Numbered from the stretch's first letter, positions 46,361-56,671 are shown. The stretch: DNA of 64,000 nt from Simmondsia chinensis (GCA_018398585.1 JAGTTD010000015.1:23827478-23891477); one strand, 5' to 3'. A program made the numbers and translations. Notes: generated by a model from the letters alone, not told the origin.

Positions 46361-47293
46361 TGATTCTTCACCAACCATAAAACATACAAAAGAATGAGAG
46401 TTTTAGTGTGATAGATTTCACTGATTTAGAGGGACTTAAGAAATAAAAGAACAAGTGATGAATAATGCAGGATGCGTTTTCATCAACTATGAATTTACTT
46501 ACACGTGTCTAGTAGACGAGTTATATGTAATATCTTGAGACAACTTTATGTTCGAACAATTATTAGAACAAGGCATAAAAATTGATTTTAAGGCGTGTAG
46601 CAAACCACATTCTTTAGGACTTGTCTTATAAAATTATCTCAGAGTTACAATAAAACTCAACTAATGTAGAGATAAAGGATTTATGAATATTAACATTTTT
46701 AGAAGGATAAGAATTTTCAATGTATTTATCTTGAAAACGGTAGGTATATTTATTAGGTATTCAATGTACCTCTTTGAAGAGGCGTTTCCCTTTCCGAATA
46801 GACACAACAATCATGCACAATAGCGGCCTTTTGTAGCCTATGTGTCAGACACACAAAATTAGCTTAAACGCATAGTGTTCAGTGGTGGTTTACTAGATTC
46901 TGAAGCATGTGTGTTGACACACTGCACCTAACGGGGCATATTAGATTCTGTGCGTTGACACAAATCTGGTACAAAGAAATTTTTAGCCATTTTTTATATT
47001 TTGAAAGTACTTCAATATTTTATTGGCCTAAGACCCCATCAAACCGTTGTGTGATAATATACGGCAAGGTGTGCTATGGTAATTATCCTTTAACATGAAG
47101 CAATATATACTATTGTAGTTAGAAGAAACTGGGAAATGGTTTCCCAAATAGTGTTTGACAACACTTCTCTTTAGGTCATGAATGTTAGCAAGGAAGTGAG
47201 GTAAGATGAGCCAGAGCTCATCAACCATGGGGTTTTATTCATTAAGCTTTTGTTAAGTATGGAGACCGATTGTCTTCTGGTAATAATGAAATT
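46361..47293. other. Host flank with weak SIRE-LTR-like remnant
   Basis: No gene recognised. Three degenerate GTGTG.TGACACAC modules at about 46840-46965 resemble those in the LTRs of elements A and C, followed by TTTTTAGCCATTTTTT as in those LTRs, so a very old fragment of that family may lie at about 46750-47020. The last 200 bp may belong to an old LTR that is also interrupted by G and the RTE LINE. Confidence 0.35.
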
Positions 47294-47888
47294 TGTTATG
47301 TTTATGCCTCAAATTTATGTATTTAGAAATTAAGGGTAGCCGAGGGGTCACCCATCGATCGGGGGATGTCCGATCGATCGGGTGATTTAAGTGAAAAATA
47401 CATGTTTTGGCCGAGAGAGGGCCGATCGATCGGGAGTCGTTTTTCCACGAGGGTTATAAATAGACCTATTAAGGTTTCAGTTTAGGTATCCAATTCAGAG
47501 TGAGGCTACCGTCATCTAAAGAGAGAGAGGTGATTTCATTATTCCTCCAATTCAGATATTCGAGTGCTACAAGAGTTCAGAGGGAGTGATCTATAATTCT
47601 CCATAGATCTCGTTAAGAGGAAGTGTGATTGTAATTCTTCCGTTCAAGTTCAATAAAGATCTCCATCTCCGCCCGTGGTTTTCCCCCTCTCGATTGTAGA
47701 GGGGTTTCCACGTAAATCATTGTGTTCTTCTTGTTTGTTCTTTCTTTCACCTATTTTGTTTACTTCTCGTTTGTGTGAGTCATATTATTTGAATTGAATC
47801 AAGTGATTAGGGTTTACACTTCCGCGTTAAGATTTTCCCTCACAAATTGGTATCAGAATATATCATATTTGTTCCAGATTTTCTAACA
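47294..47888 (+). repeat. Element G 5' LTR
   Basis: 595 bp, TGTTATGTTTATGCC...TCTAACA. Contains three CGATCGATCG-containing motifs (47356-47433), the first two arranged as ATCGATCGGG..CCGATCGATCGG, and a TATAAATA box at 47455-47462. It ends just before the primer site. Confidence 0.9.
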
Positions 47889-47904
47889 AATTGGTATCAG
47901 AGCC
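47889..47904 (+). promoter_or_regulatory. Element G primer-binding site
   Basis: AATTGGTATCAGAGCC contains a perfect TGGTATCAGAGC initiator-Met match. A second, weaker copy of the same motif lies inside the LTR end (TTGGTATCAGAATAT, 47847-47861). Confidence 0.9.
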
Positions 47905-47926
47905 CTGTTTATTTCGATTTGGTACT

Positions 47927-49441
47927 ATGACGCCCACAATCAGGTCTGAAGTTGAGAAGTTTGGTGGTCGAGGGAGCTTCAGTTTATGGCAGGTTCGCGT
48001 GAAGGGCCTCTTGACTCAGAGTGGCTTGAAGAAAGCTTTAGATGGGAAAGAGAAGAAACCAGAGAATTTGACAGAAGCACAATGGGAGGAGTTAGATGAG
48101 AAGGCACTCACGGCAATTCAGATGTGTCTTACCGATGACGTTTTGACATAAGTTCCCTAAGTGAAGACCACTAAGGAGTTATGGGAGAAATTGCAGGATA
48201 TGTTTTGTTTCAAGTATGACTCCAATAAACTCGCAGTTAAGCGTCGGTTGTTCACGTTTCGTATGTCAGAAGGTACGTCACTTAAGAATCATGTTAATGA
48301 ATTTAATTCGTTAATTCGAGAGTTAAAGGAGCTTGATGATGCTCCTGAGGATGAAGATCAAACAATGTTATTGTTATGTTCACTCTCTACCTCTTATAGA
48401 GGCTTTGTTGAAAGCATGATATATGACGGTAGACAAACCATATATGTTGATGAGGTTAAGAGAAACCTACTGAGTAAAGAACGGGTAGATAAGGAATTAT
48501 CAGATTCTGTTTATAACTCAGGTAGTGGTTTATTTTTGAGAGGGAGAACTGAGTATAATCATAGTGGAAACAAGTTTAAGTCTAGACATCAAGACCTAAC
48601 ATGTAACTACTATAATAAGAGAGGGCATATTAAGAGAGACTGTTACAAGCTTAAGAGAAGATTAGAAGCAGATAACAGGTCTGACCAGAGATCCATAGTA
48701 GCTAGTGTTATGGAAGTTGAGATTGATGGAGATATTCTGTCTGTGTTTGAACCTAAGTCCAGTTTTAGAAAAATTTGGATTTTGGATTCAGTTTGCTCCT
48801 TTCATGTTTGTCCCAATCGGGATTGGTTTTCCACGTACGAGTCAGTTCAAGGTGGAGTTGCTTTGATGGGTAATGATACTTCATGCAAAGTTCTGGGTAT
48901 AGGAACAATTCGCTTTAGGATATTCGCTGGCACTATCAGGGCTTTGAGCGATGTTCGCCATGTTCCTGATTTGAAGAAGAATCTCATCTCTTTAGGTACT
49001 CTTGAGTCTAAAGGATACAGGTACACAGCTAAAGGTGGGGTTTTGAAGGTCGTTAAGGGTGCATTGATAGTCATGAAAGGCAGAAGGGTAGGTACTCTGT
49101 ATGAGCTTATCGGTTCCACAGTTGCTAGATCTATTACAGCATCTTCATCCTCGTTGTTGACAGAACAAGAGAACACAAATTCAGGAAGTTTGAGATTGGA
49201 TCATTCAGGTGATAAGGGTCTGTCCAAGCACAGTATAAGGGGCCCTTTGTATGGTCAGTCTACAGAACTGAAATTCTGTGGACAAGGGCTTTATGGGAAG
49301 CAAAAAGATTTTTGCTTCAAGCAATTCTTAACGAGTAGACATGTCACGTTTGATGAGTCTTCGTTATTGAGTCCACAGAAGATGTCATCATTTGGTTGTG
49401 ATTTAGGTCATGTGAGTAAGCCAAAGGGAGTTCAGTTTTAG
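47927..49441 (+). pseudogene. Element G gag/pre-integrase reading frame (two early stops)
   Basis: The ATG at 47927 starts MTPTIRSEVEKFGGRGSFSL, the usual Copia gag start. Two TAA codons at 48149-48151 and 48158-48160 interrupt it, and the same frame then stays open to 49441 (427 codons). In order: gag core (TTKELWEKLQDMF, FNSLIRELKELDD), a zinc knuckle with Cys to Tyr (CNYYNKRGHIKRDC, 48602-48643), a protease motif DSVCSFHVCPNRDWF (DSG changed to DSV), VRHVPDLKKNLISLG, and a pre-integrase finger remnant. After GKQKDFCFK the frame joins directly to RHVTFDESS, a segment normally found beyond integrase. Confidence 0.85.
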
Positions 49442-49695
49442 TTAAGTAACACAGTTCAGCAACAAGTGGTTGTTTCAGAAAGTGTGTCAAGAGCCAATTC
49501 AGAGAAGAAGAAGATTAGCATTGCTAATAACCTCTCATATATGTTCACTTCAGTGCTACCTAGCAGAAAGTTCAAGCTTCGCTCGAACTTGGTCAGGTTT
49601 TGTGTTTTTTCTAGATAACCCCGTGTGTGGGGTGTTTTGTGGAGTAGGTGGAGATATTTTGTTTTTTTATGTAAATTTGAGTCAAGGTGGAGATT

Positions 49696-50292
49696 TGTTA
49701 GGATTATGCCTCATATTTATGTATTTAGAAATTAAGGGTAGCCGAGGGGTCACCCATCGATCGGGGGATGTCCGATCGATCGGGTGATTTAAGTGAAAAA
49801 TACCTGTTTTGGCCGAGAGAGGGCCGATCGATAGGGAGTCGTTTTTCCGCGAGGGTTACAAATAGACCTAATAGGGTTTCAGTTTAGGTATCCAATTCAG
49901 AGTAAGGCTGCCATCATCTAAAGAGAGAGATGTGATTTCATAATTCCTCCAATTCAGATATTCGAGTGTTATAAGAGTTCAGAGGGAGTGATCTATAATT
50001 CTCCATAGATCTGGTTAAGAGGAAGTATGATTGTAATTCTTCCGTTCAAGTTCAATAAAGATCTCCATCTCCGCCCGTGGTTTTCTTCCCTCTCGATTGT
50101 AGAGGGGTTTCCACGTAAATCATTGTGTTCTTCTTGTTTGTTCTTTCTTTCACCTATTTTGTTTACTTCTCATTTGTGTGAGTCATATTATTTGAATCGA
50201 ATCAAGTGATTAGGGTTTACGCTTCCGCATCAAGATTTTTCCTCACAAATTGGTATTAGAGTATATCAGATTTGTTGTAGATTTTTCTAACA
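49696..50292 (+). repeat. Element G 3' LTR
   Basis: 597 bp starting TGTTAGGATTATGCC. It matches the 5' LTR throughout, and one CGATCGATCG motif is altered (GATCGATAGG near 49828). Confidence 0.9.
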
Positions 50293-50411
50293 AAATTCAT
50301 GATCGGATTTATTAGGGCTTGAGTTAGTGGCATGATTGATGATGACTCTTGGGCATCCCGCGATTAATGTTTGTAAAAGACCTATTTATAAGACACTGTT
50401 GTGCTAGTGTA
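50293..50411 (+). repeat. Old Copia-like LTR fragment, left of the RTE LINE
   Basis: Contains a TATTTATA box (50382-50389) and ends in the target site of the LINE. Together with 56506-56671 it reads as one LTR segment (TATA box, transcript start region, then the GATGTAGGCTTCAGCAG motif), so the LINE inserted between TATA and that motif. Confidence 0.5.
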
Positions 50412-51211
50412 ACATATAACTCTCCCTCTTTAACAACACTCTCTCTGCTTGAGACACCACTCCTCCCACCCCCCCCCCCCCCCCGATCTAATGTCGGCCA
50501 CCTCGCCGATGCCGCCGAGACTTCACCACCGATGATGCCACCAAGATGGCGACAACCCGCCGCTGGCTATAGCGCTGGCCCACAACCCAGCTGGCCCAAA
50601 ACCCAAACCCTAACCCTCGACCCCCTTCGAAAACCACTCACAACTATCTCTGAACTCCCCTGACCACCCCTCACCACCACCTTCACCTCTGACCACTGTA
50701 AAACCCTAGCCCAGCCTAGAAAAGTTGAATGATAGCTTACCGCAAACCCGAGCCTTACACCTAGCCCACCCCTAAACATCCCAAACTCGAAACCCATAGC
50801 CACCCTCTCAAACCTCCAACACCATTACCCACCCGAATCCTAAAACTAACCTACACCCAGCCAACCTAAACCCTAACCTTAACCCACCCAAGGCTAACCT
50901 AAAACCAACCCGTCCTAACCCTATCAACCCCAAACCTAGCCTAAACCCTAACCCTAACCCTCCTCTGTAGCCCATAGCCACAAGCCGGCCTATGTAAGTA
51001 TTAGCCAGGTCAGACTCTCAACTAGGCACCATCTCCAGGTCAGATTTCTCCTTTTTATTGTTGTGTAGTATTTTGATTACTCCTCTCTTTTTGTTATTGA
51101 TTGTGATTGATTGTTGTGCTTTTGCAGTGGCAACTGCGCACTTATGTCTTATGTTTTATGATATGCTCTGTGTTTGAGTGCCTGCTTACTTGGGATTGTG
51201 ACAGTTAGTTA
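50412..51211 (+). promoter_or_regulatory. RTE LINE 5' UTR with telomere-like repeats and poly-C
   Basis: 800-bp leader: a pyrimidine-rich start, a 16-C run (50469-50484), a GC-rich CGCCG block, and then a long pyrimidine/adenine stretch. Telomere-like units recur here, best at 50942-50961 (TAAACCCTAACCCTAACCCT). It would contain the internal promoter if the element had one. Repeats are degenerate and spread over about 370 bp. Confidence 0.65.
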
Positions 51212-52267
51212 ATGAACACTACTAGTTATGGAGATCAAAACTTGAGGCAAACTTCAAAGGGGTTGGGGAGGGGGAGAGCGAGGCAACTCGTGGAGGGAAA
51301 CCTACGACTTGGGACATTAAATATTGAAACGTTAATGAAAAAGAGTTTCGAGGTGGTCCAAATGATGATAAAGAGAAAGATTAACATCAGGTGCCTACGA
51401 GAGACTAAATGGGTCAGCACAAAGCCAAAGTGGTGTTGGGATATAAATTGTGGTATGCGAGTAAGACCAAACGTAGGAATGGAGTTGGCATCATTGTGGA
51501 TAGCAACCATAAGAATAAAGTAGTCGAAGTATCCAAGATTGGAGATAGAATCATAAGCATCAAGTTAGTGTTAGATGGGGAGATATTGAATGTCATCAGT
51601 GCCTATGCACCTCAGACTGGACTAACAAAGCTCGAGAAGGCTAGATTCTTGGAGGATTTAGATATAATGATGCAAGGTATACCCCAGACCGAACAAGTGG
51701 TGATTGGCGTGGATTTCAATGGGCATGTTGGGAAGACCGCAGATGGCTATGCATATTACCATGGAGGGTTTGGCTTTGGAACCAGAAATGAGAAGGGCAA
51801 AGCCCTCCTTAACTTTGCGGTCACTTACGAGTTAACGGTTGCCAACACCTTCTTCAGAAAGTGTGATGAGCACATCATCACGTATCAAAGCGGTGGGACA
51901 CGGACTCAACTTGACTACATACTATTAAGGAAGAAGGCACAGAAAGACTGCAGGGATTATAAGTTTATCCCATGGGAAGACTTATCTACACAGCACAGGG
52001 TATTGTGCGCAGATGTAAAGACCAAGAGAAGGGGTAAAAGAACTAGGAATCCAACACAGACACGTAGTCGTCGGAGGGTCTTGAAGGGGGAAAAGTATAG
52101 AATCTATAAAGAAAGAGCAGAGTCGAAGATCAGTTGGGATTTAGCGGGAGATGGAAACCACGTGTGGAACCTATTGGTCCAGAAGGTAAGAGGCTTTGCA
52201 CATGAAATATTAGGGGTGTCAAAGGGCGGGGCTCCAAATAATAGAGAGTCATGGTGGTGGTGCGAGA
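51212..52267 (+). pseudogene. RTE LINE apurinic endonuclease domain
   Basis: The first frame (51212) reads LRLGTLNIETLMKKSFEVV and CLRETKWV. After a frameshift near 51420 a second frame gives RNGVGIIVDSNHKNKVVEV, LNVISAYAPQTGLTKLEKAR, VVIGVDFNGHVGKTADGYA, HGGFGFGTRNEKGKALLNF, TQLDYILLRKKAQKDCRDY and a final STQHRVLCADVK. These hold the expected E (RETKW), Y (SAYAPQ), DxNxH (DFNGHVG) and D (QLDYI) residues. RTE members have GGDFNGH; here GVDFNGH. The domain is split at 52267 by the hAT MITE, and its first part is out of frame. Confidence 0.85.
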
Positions 52268-52965
52268 TAGGGGTGAGCATGGGTCAGGTGGCTTATATGA
52301 AATGCATTTCGATTCAGATGTCTGAAACACTAAAATCAACAAGATCATTACCCATAATGTGATCTAAAGAATTGGGCACCCTAAAAGATCGGGTTGGATC
52401 ATGTCGGGTCGGGTACCCACCCATTTAAATAAAATTTCTCATAAAATCAATTTTATAAATGTATAAACAGCTATCTACAAATATATATTTAAGTCATTCA
52501 TGAGTATATTATAAAATTATTATAACACAATTCCATTTAAACTTTATAATTAAAAATTTAAAAAGATCATGCATATAATTTTCATATTTTGATACACAAA
52601 ATCATAACCATTGCAAAATAGGGTAAGCTTTTGTTAATATAAAAAAAAAAAAAAAAAAAAAAAAAAAGTTACATAGTCTGGAAAATTTTGTTGAGATTTA
52701 GAATTAAATCTACAGCCTTGTTTAATGAATTAATATTCTAAATACAATATAAACATTTGTTTAGTACAATACGTATATAACTAATATCGGATCGGATTCG
52801 GTACCAGAAAATTTTCCAAAATGATACCTGTATCCGAACCGATATCCATATTTCAATGGGTTGGGCATACCCTAACCAGATCGGGTGGGTTACCCTAATT
52901 TTTTGGATCGGGTTCGGTTCGATTCTTCGGGTTTTCGAGTAATCAGGTACTTTTGCTCACCCCTA
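52268..52965. mobile_element. hAT-type MITE inside the LINE
   Basis: 698 bp with 12-bp perfect terminal inverted repeats TAGGGGTGAGCA. Flanks GTGCGAGA (52260-52267) and GTGCAAGG (52966-52973) form an 8-bp duplication with two mismatches, the hAT length. It holds a 27-A run at 52641-52667 and GGGTCGGGTACCCACCC-type sequence, and has no coding capacity. Confidence 0.85.
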
Positions 52966-53147
52966 GTGCAAGGACGTCTAAGAGAAGATTAAGGCCAAAC
53001 GAGACTGTTTCATGGAGTGGGACCCAAGTGGAAATGAGGACACGAAACATCAATATAAGCAGGCTAAGAAAGAAGCGAAGATAGTAGTAATGGAAGCACA
53101 ATCCAAAGTCTACGAGGATTTCTACAAAAGGTTGGATACCTAGGAGA
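52966..53147 (+). pseudogene. RTE LINE endonuclease-RT linker
   Basis: Continues the LINE after the MITE. In frame it reads KIKAKRDCFMEWDPSGNEDT, followed by KQAKKEAKIVVMEAQSKVYE, the charged linker of RTE proteins. It ends in the 14-bp target site GGATACCTAGGAGA. Confidence 0.75.
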
Positions 53148-54409
53148 CCCATCGCGGCCCTTGTCAGGAGATGCGAGAAACTCCATATTACAGATGGGAA
53201 ACGACGGAGAGACCATCCAAAGAAGAGCTAGGAGGAGATGATTCGACAGGACCTCACCTATCTCAGCCTAAACGAAGAGATGGCCCTATATAGAGCCTAG
53301 TGGAGGAGTAGCAAAGGTGTAACCGATATAGCGAGGTAGGAGCACCGACCACTCGTAAGCTCGTTCAAACACCAAGAGGATGCTTATATGTCTGCTTGTG
53401 ACACGGTTCCGGCGCCTGTTAGTCACCTAGTGCACCTAGGGCTGGATGGACACAATCCAGTGAATGGGAAGAGAGGAAGAGGTCGGCCAAAGAAGAGTTG
53501 GATGGAGACCCACCACTGCCCCGGTAAGGAGATGTGAACAACTTCATAATACAAATGGGAAGAGAGGACAAGGCCGGCCAAAGAAGTATTGGAAGAATAG
53601 TTGTACGAAGACAATTAGACAGGACCTCGCCTACCTTAACCTCAGTGAAAAGATGGCCCAACATAGAGCTCAGTTGAGGATTAGAATAAGAGTAGTATAG
53701 GGGTAACCGATTTAGCGGGGTAGTATGGGAGAATTAAGCACTCGTCAGCTAGTTCTAGTACCACGAGGCTGCTTGTATGATTGTTTGAGTACAAGCAGCA
53801 CTGGTGTACATTTGTTGCTTAGTGTTCTAGGATCTATTACCTTGGGATGTAGTGCTATTCACTGCTGATACGCCCTATACTCTCTCTCTTTCCCTCTTTC
53901 TCTCTCTCCCTCTCTCTCTCCCTTTTTCTCCCTCACACTCTCTCTCTCTCTCCCTCTCCCTCTCCCTCTCCCCCTCTCTCTCTCGCTCTCTCTACTTTCC
54001 TTCTCTCGTTCTCCTTCCCTTCCTACGCTCTACACGCTCATCTCTCTCCACTTTGTCTACATGCTTTATTTGCTTTTACCTTTTACCTTTTACCTCTAGC
54101 TCTACCTGCTATGCTTCTATGCTTCTATGATTCCATGCGTACATGCCTACTTACTTGTTTATTTGTTTACTTACTTACTTGCTTACATGCTTACATGCAT
54201 ACATGCTTACTTGTTTTGTATGACCTCTATACTTTACATGCTATTCATAACTATCACCTATCAAATACCAGGTTGGGGGATCCTCGAAAACAGTCTCTTG
54301 TCAGGGTCTCACCCTGATGAGGTAAGGCTGCGTACATCCTACCCCTCCTAGACCTTGCGAAAGTGGGTGCCCTTGAGGCACTGGGAATGTTGTTGTTGTT
54401 GTTGTTGCT
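53148..54409 (+). mobile_element. 5'-truncated RTE copy nested in the RTE LINE
   Basis: 1262-bp insertion flanked by a perfect 14-bp duplication GGATACCTAGGAGA (53134-53147 and 54410-54423). It starts inside the protein C terminus (RRCEKLHITDGKRRR, MIRQDLTYLSLNEEMALYRA) and ends GGGAATGTTGTTGTTG. The C-terminal unit is present twice in tandem, 362 bp apart (53157 and 53519), so the copy had an internal duplication. Between the coding end and the tail lies 360 bp of expanded simple repeat. It is the same family as the host element but a diverged copy. Confidence 0.85.
53874..54215. repeat. (CT)n and (TTAC)n/(ATGC)n simple-repeat region in RTE 3' UTR
   Basis: A CT-rich tract covers about 53878-53998, followed by a CTTTTACC triplet (54073-54095), ATGCTTCT repeats, and TTAC/CTTG/CATG tetramer repeats to 54215. 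The host LINE has a related but shorter ATGCTTT-rich region at 56235-56345, so length varies among copies. Confidence 0.8.
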
Positions 54410-54423
54410 GGATACCTAGGAGA

Positions 54424-55690
54424 GAGCCAGGGACCTAAATAAAATCGCTATAAAAGAGAAAGAAATACTAGGGACCTGGATCGAGTAAAGTGCATAAAGG
54501 GGGAGGATGGAAAGGTGCTCATGGACGAGCAACAAATTAAAGCCAGATGGAACGCCTACTTCCACGATCGGTTCAATGAACATGAGAGTATAGATATATC
54601 CCTAAGTGAACTCCAAGCATCTCAGGAGCACAAGAACTACTGTTACTGTAGGTGAATTAGACCTAAGGAAGTCAAAGAAGCCTTGAAATGGATGGGTAGG
54701 GATAAAGCAGTTGGCCTAGATAGAATACCCATAGAGGCATGGAACTGCCCAGGAGAGAAAAGCATTAGCTGGTTGACTAAAATATTCAACTAAATCATTT
54801 TAGGGAGGAAGATGCCTGACAAGTGAAAGAAGAGCACATTAATCCTGATATATAAGAACAAAGGCGACATCCAGAGTTGCGCCAACTATCGAGGTATCAA
54901 ACTAATGTGCCACACTCTGAAGTTGTGGGAGCAGGTCTTAGAAAGAAGGCTACAGCAACAAACAAAGGTCTCTGTGAACCAATTTGGATTTATACCTAGC
55001 AGATCGACTATAGAAGCCATCCATCTCTTAAGGTAAACCATAGAGCATTATAAGGATAGACAAAAGGACCTCCGACAGGTTTTCATTGACTTGGAGAAGG
55101 CATATGATAGGGTGTCAAGAGAAGTCCTATGGAGAGTAATGGAGAAGAAAGGCATTCATGTTTCTTATATTCAAGCCATTCGAGACATGTGCGTGGATCC
55201 AAAAACTAATGTGCATACAGTAGAAGGGGAAACAGACACTTTTCCCATTACAGTTGGGGTCCACCAAGGATCTGTCTTGATCCCCTTTCTGTTCATTTTG
55301 GTTATGGATGAGCTCACTAGGCATATGCAAGGGGGTGTGCCATAGTGCATGTTTTTTACAGATGACATAGTTTTAGTGGGGGAATCTTAACAAGAGGTCA
55401 ATGAAAAGCTGGAACTTTGAAAAAGGACCTTGGAATCGAAAGGCTTAAGACTCAATAGATCCAAGATCGAGTATATGGAACTCAAGTTTGGTACCTCCAC
55501 CACACCTGGCATAGAAGACATAAAGATTGGTTTCGGAGTCCATACTGAACAAGGAGTGTTTTAGATGCTTTGGTTTCATGGCTTAACAGGACGGTGAAGT
55601 TGACGAAGATGTCAACAATCACATTAAAGTAGGCTGGCATAAATGGAAGATGGCCTCTGCAGTACTTTGCAATATAAAGTTCCAATTAAA
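54424..55690 (+). pseudogene. RTE LINE reverse transcriptase
   Basis: Reads through RPKEVKEALKWMGRDKAVGL, LILIYKNKGDIQSCANYRGI, NQFGFIPSRSTIEAIHLL, QVFIDLEKAYDRVSREVLW, ITVGVHQGSVLIPFLFILVM and the catalytic CMFFTDDIVLVGES, with DD at 55361-55366 (usually FADD). Interrupting stops include those near 54655, 54794, 55036, 55344 and 55390. The domain order and wording fit the RTE clade. Confidence 0.85.
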
Positions 55691-56130
55691 GTTGAAGGGA
55701 AAATATTATAAAACGATAGTGAGAGCAACTGTGTCTTATGGTGAGGAGTTCTGGCCAATGAAACGGCACCATACACAGAAGATGAAGGAGGCGAAGATGA
55801 GGATGCTGCAGTAGATGTGCAGACACATGTGAAAGGATAGGATCAGAAATGACGTCATAAGAAGAAAATTAGGCATAGCCTCAATCAAGGATAAATTGAG
55901 GGAGCAACGTTTGCGGTGGTTTGGGCATGTTAGTAGGAGACTGACCACTGCCCCTATCTGGAGATGCGAACAACTCCATACTACAACAGAAAGGCGAGGG
56001 AGAAGCACGCCAAAAATGACATGGATGGAGACAATCTGAAATGATCTCATCCACCTAAACTTAAATGAGGAGATGGCTTTAGACAGAGCTCTGTGGAGGG
56101 TTAGCAAAGGAGTAGCCGATGTGGCAGTTT
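55691..56130 (+). pseudogene. RTE LINE C-terminal region
   Basis: Contains the conserved end of RTE proteins: KLGIASIKDKLREQRLRWFG near 55870 and then RCEQLHTTTERRGR and IHLNLNEEMALDRALWRVSK, with a stop near 56130. The last 170 bp are homologous to both C-terminal units in the nested copy. Confidence 0.75.
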
Positions 56131-56492
56131 AGAATTGAGGAGCACATGTTAGGTAGCACTAGTGCCCCTTGGCTTATATATCTGCTTGTGTGGTTTGCTT
56201 GATATGCTTGGGAGTTGTTTTATGGCCCATTGCCACTTCATGCTTCATGCTTTCTTCATGCTTGCTCTAGGGCCGCTTGCTCTCATGCTCTTATGCTTTA
56301 TGCTTTATGCTTCATACTTCATGCTTCTATGCTGGTATGCTTCTCAGGTCAGGTTCCTCAAACATAGCCTCCCTTTAAGGGTAGCACCTTGAAAGGGTAA
56401 GGTTGCGTACATTCCCCCCCCCCCCCCCCCTGGTGGGACCCTGCATATGCGGGAGCCCTTGAAGCACTGGATCAGTTGTTGTTGTTGTCATC
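56131..56492 (+). other. RTE LINE 3' UTR and tail
   Basis: An ATGCTT-rich stretch is followed by the conserved tail (56346-56492): GGTAAGGTTGCGTACATT, a 17-C run (56414-56430), GGAGCCCTTGAAGCACTGG, then (TTG)n. The same tail ends the nested copy (54272-54409) and the 5S-headed element (57968-58106). This conserved 3' end is presumably what the RTE reverse transcriptase recognises. Confidence 0.85.
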
Positions 56493-56505
56493 TTGCGCTA
56501 GTGTA

Positions 56506-56671
56506 GTAGAGTGAGCAAAAACTATAGTCCTCGATTTATATATAGTGAATTTCATTGATCCCTCTCCATAGATGTAGGCTTCAGCAGAACCATATAAATT
56601 ATGGTGCTCTAATTTTTCTTCTGATCTTTTTCAATTGTGTTTGTTAATTTCGATTTTAGGTTTGGTGTTCA
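56506..56671 (+). repeat. Old Copia-like LTR fragment, right of the RTE LINE
   Basis: Contains ATAGATGTAGGCTTCAGCAG (56571-56590) and AACCATATAAATT, typical of the transcribed part of Copia LTRs. It continues the segment ending at 50411. Confidence 0.5.

Larger units (their letters stand above)
47294..50292 (+). mobile_element. Element G: gag-only Copia derivative (TR-GAG-like)
   Basis: Exactly bounded 2999-bp element: LTRs 47294-47888 and 49696-50292, flanked by a perfect AAATT duplication (47289-47293, 50293-50297). Primer site AATTGGTATCAGAGCC follows the 5' LTR and a polypurine tract AAGGTGGAGAT precedes the 3' LTR. The internal 1.8 kb encodes gag, a protease region and the pre-integrase zinc region, then jumps to the linker after integrase. 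Integrase core, RT and RNase H are absent. Such terminal-repeat-plus-gag elements are known in plants and need enzymes from relatives. Roughly 30 LTR differences by eye. Confidence 0.9.
50412..56492 (+). mobile_element. Full-length RTE-clade LINE with two nested insertions
   Basis: Non-LTR retrotransposon: 5' UTR, AP-endonuclease, RT, C-terminal region and a 3' end in (TTG)n. Flanks TTGTGCTAGTGTA (50399-50411) and TTGCGCTAGTGTA (56493-56505) form a 13-bp target duplication with one mismatch, so both ends are original. Removing a hAT MITE (52268-52965) and a truncated copy of the same family (53148-54409) leaves about 4.1 kb. Domain wording (YRGIKLMCHTLKLWE, VFIDLEKAYDRVSREVLW) is RTE. The frame is interrupted by several stops and shifts. 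Confidence 0.9.

Noticed and set aside
50600..50965. Interstitial telomere or fusion point
   Set aside because: Units are degenerate, mixed with other pyrimidine-rich sequence, and enclosed by the LINE's target duplication, so they belong to its 5' UTR.
53852..54130. Serine/leucine-rich protein
   Set aside because: Translation of a CT-rich microsatellite in the 3' UTR of the nested RTE copy.
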